Source of the DNA: Trichosphaerium sp. ATCC 40318 | Taxonomy: Eukaryota; Discosea; Flabellinia; Trichosidae | Reading direction: 5' to 3' | DNA: 64,000 nt | NCBI GenBank assembly: GCA_038496445.1 | Contig: JALMLS010000242.1 | Span: 35,090 to 99,089 of the forward strand | Part shown: positions 57,667-64,000 of the stretch, piece by piece | Position numbering within the stretch: the stretch's first letter is position 1 | Layout of the letters: the number at the start of each line of letters is the position of its first letter | Made by a program: the position numbers and the translations under genes | Notes under the pieces: generated by a model | The model's database searches: none | Seen by the model: only the letters and a program-made list of their open reading frames with translations | What the model was told of the DNA's origin: nothing

Positions 57667-58666
57667 GTTGTGCTATTTGTGCGAAAACTTGATGTTAATT
57701 AGGAATGTCCTTTCTTTTTTGGGATAGCTCCTTCCAAATACATGATTTGAAGTGTGTTGTCATCACCTTGGCGTAAAAATTCCATTATTAATATTCTCAC
57801 GTTGGATGTCGCTAATTTGACGAAAGATGTTCCTCGAGAACTGACCCGGATTATCGATCAACAAAATTAGCGATAATAATCCCAATTTTTAGTTTGTTAT
57901 TACCCATAACGTACATCTTTTTCATCCCTCATAGTTTACCCAATGGATGCTAGCATATATGTATGTATATATAACTAAACAGTTCTCCTTGTTAACATAC
58001 ACTAGATACTCACAGTGATGAACAAAACCGAGTGCAAAAATATGGACTATTGCTAATCTTTTTTATCGCTCTGCGCCAAATTCCGGCCATATTTTGTTGT
58101 AAAATTAGTCACACACGAAAGTATGACAATGTCCTTCATACATAGGAAATTCGTAGTTGGAAGTCCAATATCATTTGGGTAGCCAACACGCGAATCTTCG
58201 TATTTTGGTGAATCGCCCAAACAGTCAAGCAGAGTAAACTAACACGTGGCTCGAGCTTGTAGAAACCAGTAATTAGAGCTACTAATCGGTCAGAAAACAA
58301 TTAACCCTGATTTAAAAAAGGTACGGTAACAAGAATGGTAAAGCGGAATTGTTCCTCTCGTTCGAATTGGTATTTGTTTACAGATACTGACGTCATACTG
58401 TTGGCTATGTATCTACCATACCCGCCAATGGTGACATTTTGTGAAGGTCGGTTATAGACCCGAGCGATGCGACGAGCCCAACAAAAGGGAACAGCGGTCA
58501 TTGTAGCTAGTATTTGCTGTATTACATCTTTTCGAACAAACTCGAACAATTTTCGAACCAAATTTTTTTACCAGTTTTCTGTATATTAATCCATGATAGA
58601 AAAACTCGTTTTGTAAGCACGTGGACCATTTAATTCCTGTACAAGCTTTCGCTAGCATATTTCGAC
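57667..58666. other. Intergenic upstream of MORN-Roco-PARP copy 2
   Basis: An 86-codon minus-strand frame (58301-58561) has no domain or signal. No gene called. Confidence 0.4.
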
Positions 58667-59973
58667 ATGTCTGATCTTACGCCTACGGAACCAGGTACGT
58701 ACAATTTTTTCTATCCCAATTTAGACCACAAGCTCACGTTTTTTTTTTGTAAAATGCTGAAATGGTTCTTCAGCATGCCAAGAATCAATTGGTCAAAACA
58801 ACCCCAAAATATTTAGTGGTGTGAAGTCACGTGAACAAGCAAAAAAGAAAAAACAGCTTTTTCTTTTTAACGTTTTGATTTTGATCCCAAGTTGGTGCTA
58901 ATTGTGCTCATAAAGGTAAACAGCAGTATTTTACTGAGCTGCATAATGACGAAGGCACTCTCATATACAAAGGTAACTTTATGGACAGCACCTATCATGG
59001 TACTGGAGAGAAGTATAGGTCGTCAGATGGTACACTCTTATACAAAGGAAATTTTTCGCATGGTGATTACCATGGTACAGGACAATTATATTGGGGAAAT
59101 GGTAACATCCAACGTAAAGGTATATTTAAGTACAATCGCCTTCAGATAGGAGAGTGTTATAGGCAAGATGGTACACTCTTATACAAAGGAGAATTTGAGC
59201 AAGGTGATTACCATGGTACAGGACAATTATATTGGGGAAATGGTAACATCCAATATAAAGGTGAATTTAGGAATAATTGCCTTTGTAGAGGAGATTGTTA
59301 TAGGCAAGATGGTACCCTCCAATACAAAGGAGAATTTTGGGGCAACTCAAGATACATACCTAAATTTATGGGGACATTTCATGGTAAGGGAGTGTTTCTT
59401 TATCAAAATGGTACCAAGTACATTGGACAATTTGACAACGATAAGTTCCATGGTATTGGTGAGAAGTATTGGCCAGATGGTCGTAAATACATTGGTAAAT
59501 TTGAACACAACAAGAAGTCAGCAAGCGGCAGTAAAAAGCAGAAAACTATTGCTGGAAACCCAGATCAGGTTGCCTTTTCTAATATTGTGGATACAATATT
59601 CTCTTCCCCTAGCATAAAAAATATAGACGACCAAAGTATAATAGAAGAAGTTCGGGTGTTTACACAACATACTAGCGCTCACAGCAACTTATTTATGATT
59701 CCCAAAATCATCGATATTGCAACAGACAAATTAAACTTTATAGGCATGTGTACATCACAAAAAAAAGTATTTGAAGTATATTCTAAGAGTGAATGTATAT
59801 TGGTTAAAGATGCTATAAAGCAGCACCAAGCAGTACAAAAATATGGCAACAATGTAGATTGTTATTGTGATTTTGTATTTATCTATGACCTTTGTAAAAA
59901 AGATCCTGAGATATCACTTCATGAAGGTGCGGTGTCTTTTATACCACTATCTTTATACTTATTGATTATTTAA
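58667..59973 (+). CDS. MORN-repeat module (copy 2)
   Basis: Exon 1 58667-58694 (MSDLTPTEP, 28 nt with the same phase as copy 1), intron 58695-58915, exon 2 from 58916. About eight MORN repeats are present (GTLIYKGNFMDSTYHGTGEK, GTLLYKGEFEQGDYHGTGQL, GTKYIGQFDNDKFHGIGEKY), four fewer than copy 1. They are followed by a tail homologous to copy 1 (QKTIAGNPDQVAFSN ... DFVFIYDLCKKDPEISLHEG). The unspliced stop is at 59973. The tail near the 3' end is almost identical to copy 1 at DNA level, while the region before it (59640-59860) has diverged strongly. The frame itself is intact. Confidence 0.8.
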
Positions 59974-59985
59974 ATAGTAACAACT

Positions 59986-62900
59986 ATGGCACGTGGTATT
60001 TCTAGAGCACGTGTGATACCCATAAAAAAGGACACGCTATCAGACGAAAAGATACAACAGTTCCGATATTACTTTCGGTATGGTTGTGACAAACTGGATT
60101 CGGTAATTAGCTGTGGTATTGTTAATGGAGTGTCATGAAAAATATGATTTTGATGGTTCTGAGCAATTGGAAGCTAAAATAATGGTTATGGGACATGAAG
60201 GATCAGGTATTTTATCAAAGTCGGATGATTGATGATACTCTAATTATTAATTAGGCAAGACAACACTTGTGAGGACATTGGCAAAGGAAACAAATAGAAT
60301 AGCGGATTCAACAATTGGTTTTGATACATCACATCTCTCGTATGTTCTATGTTATGGTGCCATAACTTTAATCCAATTTAGTTTACATGGCGTATCATTC
60401 ACAGTGTTAGACTTTGCTGGACAGACGGAATATAAAGGATTACATAAGTACTTTTTAGCAAGGCAACTCACTATTTACATCATCGTTGTAAGTTCATAGT
60501 GCACCAATATCACGCTTGCTTCCTTATCATTCACCAACTTTAGATTGACTTGTCAACATCAATCAAAGAGCAACAGGAGCACCTCAAATATTGGTGTCGG
60601 GCTTTAAATGAGATACTATTTGGCCAAGATCCAAAGTTATACTCGGTGATTGTATTTGGATCCAAATTGGATATCTTTTTAGGAGATATCAAGGCCAATA
60701 AACAAGCATTGATTCCTATAGGACTATCACTAGTACAGTACTTATGCTTAGACGGTACCACCTTTATACGTTTTTACAATCGCTTATCCTTACTGTTTAG
60801 GAACAAGTGCTCTCGTCAAATTATTGGAGCATCAAGCCAAGTACTTGAAGGCCCAATATCCTAGAGTACCTTCAATGTACATAGATATCAAGAATGCACT
60901 TGAGAAAATCACAAACAAGGATACTCTTAAGGACAACATCATATCAATGTACGTTGTGTTAGTGTATTTAATATTGTCACTAACTAGTACTCAGAAAGAA
61001 GCTAATAGAAGAAAAGTTTATTAAAAAGTCCACTACATGTATAATGTCTCCAATAGAGTTGGTTGCTGCATTAAATTACATTCATTCCATTGGTAGCATC
61101 ATGTTTGATGAGGTATGTGCTTCTTCAACTAGGAGTATACTTGCTTAACAAACTGATTTTACCATATTTAGTCGTCATACATGCTGTGTTTGCACCCTCC
61201 TATTCTATCTCGTATCATGAGTGCTTTTCTAGCACCCAAAGAACATCTTGATAGATTGATCAAAAACAACACTCATAATCATCATGCTGTATTCACTGAC
61301 TCAGAAGCTAAATCTCGAATCTCAAAGCTATTTCCAAAATGCACTAAACGTGAAGTGAAGCAGGTGATGAAATTCTTGGTACAAATGTCGTTCTGCGTTC
61401 GCTTGACAGAAGAAGAAAAGGTAACAGATAGTGTATGTACTCTACAACTTTTTCTCAATGTAGTTATTCAGGTTGTGTATGGCGCTGATGGATACCTTAT
61501 TATATCGCTATTACCTAAAGCTGATATGCTTTACTTTCCTCCATTGACCCAAAAGGAGCAAAGTATTACGTTAGTTCAGACAAAGAACAAAAACTCACAT
61601 GAGTTACCAGAAGTATTCTCTTTGTCTAAATCACCAACAAAGTGGAAGATATTATCATACACACCTACAACAGACTCTAAAGTTGAACATAAAGTGATAG
61701 AAACAGTCACCATAAACAAGGAAAGCAATAAAATAGTACGGCATATTCCATAATTCAAAACTAACAATATCACGTGTTAGTCACTACCTGATCAATATGA
61801 GGTCATACCACATGTTTCAAAGTTCTTGGCATACACTTTTAACTCGCAAGATCTACCTATAGAAATATTTAATGACTTGCAGAGAAGACTGAGAAGTATG
61901 CCAACATGAACGGTTTATGATTATGATTAGATACTAAACACTTGTACAATAGAGTTCCAAAACAAAGAGTTTCGTTTGTTTTCAAACTTGATTGTACTCT
62001 CTGATTTCTACGGCAATATCATCACATTATATTATATTGATCATAGCATCAAAGTTATCATTAGAGGGATAGTACCACAGCTATGGACGGTAATAACAAA
62101 TCATCAAGCGAAATTATCTGATAACATCTTTAGGTATCTCTTGATGCTTATTTAAAATCTTTGGACATCACTCCAGTTCCACTCTGTCCTATTAGCGTAC
62201 AATTTGGAGAGTTTGTTGAAGTTACAAACAGTTCATACACATGCAATAAAACAAGTGCGTTTTTTGGCATACAAGTTAACAAACTGATCATTTGTTAGAA
62301 CATGTTGTCACTGAGAGTCATTTAAAAGAAGGATTTCCTTTACAAAAACGTGGACGACATAATCTATGGGGTAGCCTGCACGGAGAAAAATTTCTGAAAA
62401 TAGGTGACTGGGAAACACCTCAAAAGTATCCTGGGTTACAAATCACGTTTCTCACAAAAGATGAGAAAAGCAAGGTACAAACCACATTTGAATACCATGA
62501 CTTTCTTACTAATTGATATAAGGCGTTATGATGAGTATCTGAGGGCTAGCAACATGTTTTATAAGTTCATGGGGACTGACAGTGCTTCATTTTATGAGTT
62601 GGAGAAGATTGCGTTCTTTAACAATCCAAAACTTGAGGAGAGGAGCAATACAATACTTTTGTCAAGAAAGTACTTCAATCCAAAAAATCAGGCAAGTCAC
62701 ACCCTTGGTCAGCTTTCCCCAACAGTTTAGATGTGAATGACAATTCCACTGTGGATGAAGATACACGTAAATCACAAGAACGGACTCTGAATCATTTGAA
62801 GAGCTATGTGATGCGTGTTTCAGGCAATGAGCAAATCAACCTCATACCTGGATTACACGGTACATCAGAGGTACATCACATTTATTTTCATCAGTACCTA

Positions 62901-64000
62901 ACCTTAGATTTTAGGATACTAGTTTTAAGATCGCTTTGGGCAACTTTAAAGAACCTCAGGAGAATACAAACAAGAAAGATGGAGGATACTTTGGTATGGC
63001 TTAGTAATAAGTTAGTTTAATTTACTAATTGTAACCAGGAAATGGGATTTACTTTACTCAGTATCCTGATTGCGGTATGTCATTTTATACAACTCTTGGC
63101 CACTACCCATGTACCAATTTGTATTATTGTATTAACAATCGAGGTAGGAAGGAAGTATGCTGAATGGGATAAAAAGGAGAAGAATCCGTGCATGTTGATA
63201 TCATGGATAATGATGGGAAACCCTTATCCAGCAACAGAAAACCCTGTACCAGGTGATCCCAACTCTCTTTATGGAAAAGAATGCAAGGTACAACTCTTTT
63301 TTCTTTATGGACTTCTTATACTTTTGTTTTTAGAAAGGTTATGATTCTCACTATGTACTCACTAAATCAACTGGGTTTCCATGTGGCATTGACGATAAAT
63401 AGATCAAAATGAGATTGTTGTATTTTCAAAAAACAAGTATGTAGACATCACCATAGCCATCAATGTGTTTTATTCATGATTTAGATTCTTCCACGATACT
63501 TGTATACTACAAAGCAATAGACAGTACCAATATCAACTCATATGAACTCAAGTACAGGGATGCTAAATGTCTTGTTTTGTGGGTTGACGCTAATCTATCA
63601 GTTGAAAACAAGAAGATTATGGAAATGCTTCAAAAAGGCCAAAGAAGACAGAGGTACACAAACCAAATACAGCCATTCATCTAAAGAACTACAAAGGTAT
63701 TGGTAATGAAGTCATCATTTGAGGTCTTGGCATGGATTGATAAGTTCAAAGGGTTCTGTAACAACAGGTTACGTATCATCACAAATAGATATCGAAAAGG
63801 CGATGGAAATGAGAAGGCAGCAGAGAATTGATCAAGAGCATTAGAAAAATGAAAACATGTGCCAAAACCTATTCTTGTTTTTTGTGGTATGTTAACTACC
63901 CTTTTATTAATCACGTGATTTTTTGTTAACAAGTATTAGGAGACGTGTCGAAGGCAAAACACCTCAGAAAAAAAATACAAGGTATCCATCACGAATAAAG
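59986..64000 (+). pseudogene. Roc-COR-PARP-receiver-like (copy 2), decayed, runs off the window
   Basis: Collinear with 15183-19301. Roc motifs are present (GHEGSGKTTLVRTL, DFAGQTEYKGLHKYF, VFGSKLD), as are COR (PPILSRIMSAFLAPKEH, FVQ..CVRLTEEEKV) and PARP parts (EYLRASNMFYKFMGTDSA, LIPGLHGTSE, WVDANLSVENKK). Frame-breaking differences from copy 1 include a 2-nt loss before the P-loop (near 60136, giving a TGA), 5-nt loss near 62515, 7-nt loss near 62635, a 1-nt loss making GATAAATAG near 63398, 1-nt losses near 63630 and 63830, and a 2-nt loss near 63868. Six or more independent breaks argue for a pseudogene rather than read error. The last exon lies beyond the window end. Confidence 0.8.

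Overview
The window is nuclear DNA of a eukaryote. It is AT-rich by eye, and most genes are broken by short GT-AG introns (about 40-270 nt, often with GTACGT or GTAAGT donors). The gene content is that of a protist or an early-branching fungus-like lineage: an Arf GTPase, RGS, RING, Roco and F-box proteins, DUF1399/GRDP, MFS, GPI-anchored mucin-like and FunK1-like kinases. I cannot name the species. Protein calls below were made by reading spliced frames by eye, so exon borders are predictions.

Layout. 0.6-12 kb: F-box/LRR gene (frameshifted), ABA4-like (DUF4281) membrane protein, Arf-family GTPase, a secreted repeat protein on the minus strand, F-box/NHL gene, and a second F-box/LRR gene. 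13.3-19.3 kb: a MORN-repeat module followed by Roc-COR-PARP and a receiver-like C-terminal domain. 20.3-21.6 kb: secreted LamG-like, Thr/Pro-rich, GPI-anchored protein. 22-40 kb: a cluster of SAP-coiled coil-kinase genes. Type A keeps the catalytic motifs (HRDIS and DWG), with two intact copies and one damaged. Type B is a pseudokinase (HRNIT, no DFG Asp), with one intact plus-strand copy and one joined by splice phase to the damaged type A copy. Two small secreted protein genes lie between them. 40-45.7 kb: multi-pass RING protein, F-box/MORN_2 gene, a 344-bp MITE-like element with perfect 20-bp terminal inverted repeats and 10-bp target duplications, and an RGS gene. 47.4-57.7 kb: GRDP/DUF1399 gene, MFS transporter, third F-box/LRR gene, a 2-oxoglutarate oxygenase with frameshifts, a tRNA-Ser-like 3' half, and a small secreted protein. 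58.7-64 kb: a second copy of the MORN-Roc-COR-PARP locus, decayed in its PARP half and running off the window.

The strongest candidates for something undescribed are three. First, the duplicated MORN/Roc-COR/PARP(H-Y-E)/receiver-like locus, which combines a GTPase switch with an ADP-ribosyltransferase. Second, the family of SAP-bearing kinases and pseudokinases, with an apparent kinase-pseudokinase fusion. Third, a strong genome-scale signal: the palindrome CACGTG occurs about 60 times by my count, against roughly 7 expected, in introns, intergenic DNA and exons.

Several genes carry single-base frameshifts. In multi-copy families this fits gene decay, but single-nucleotide assembly errors cannot be excluded.
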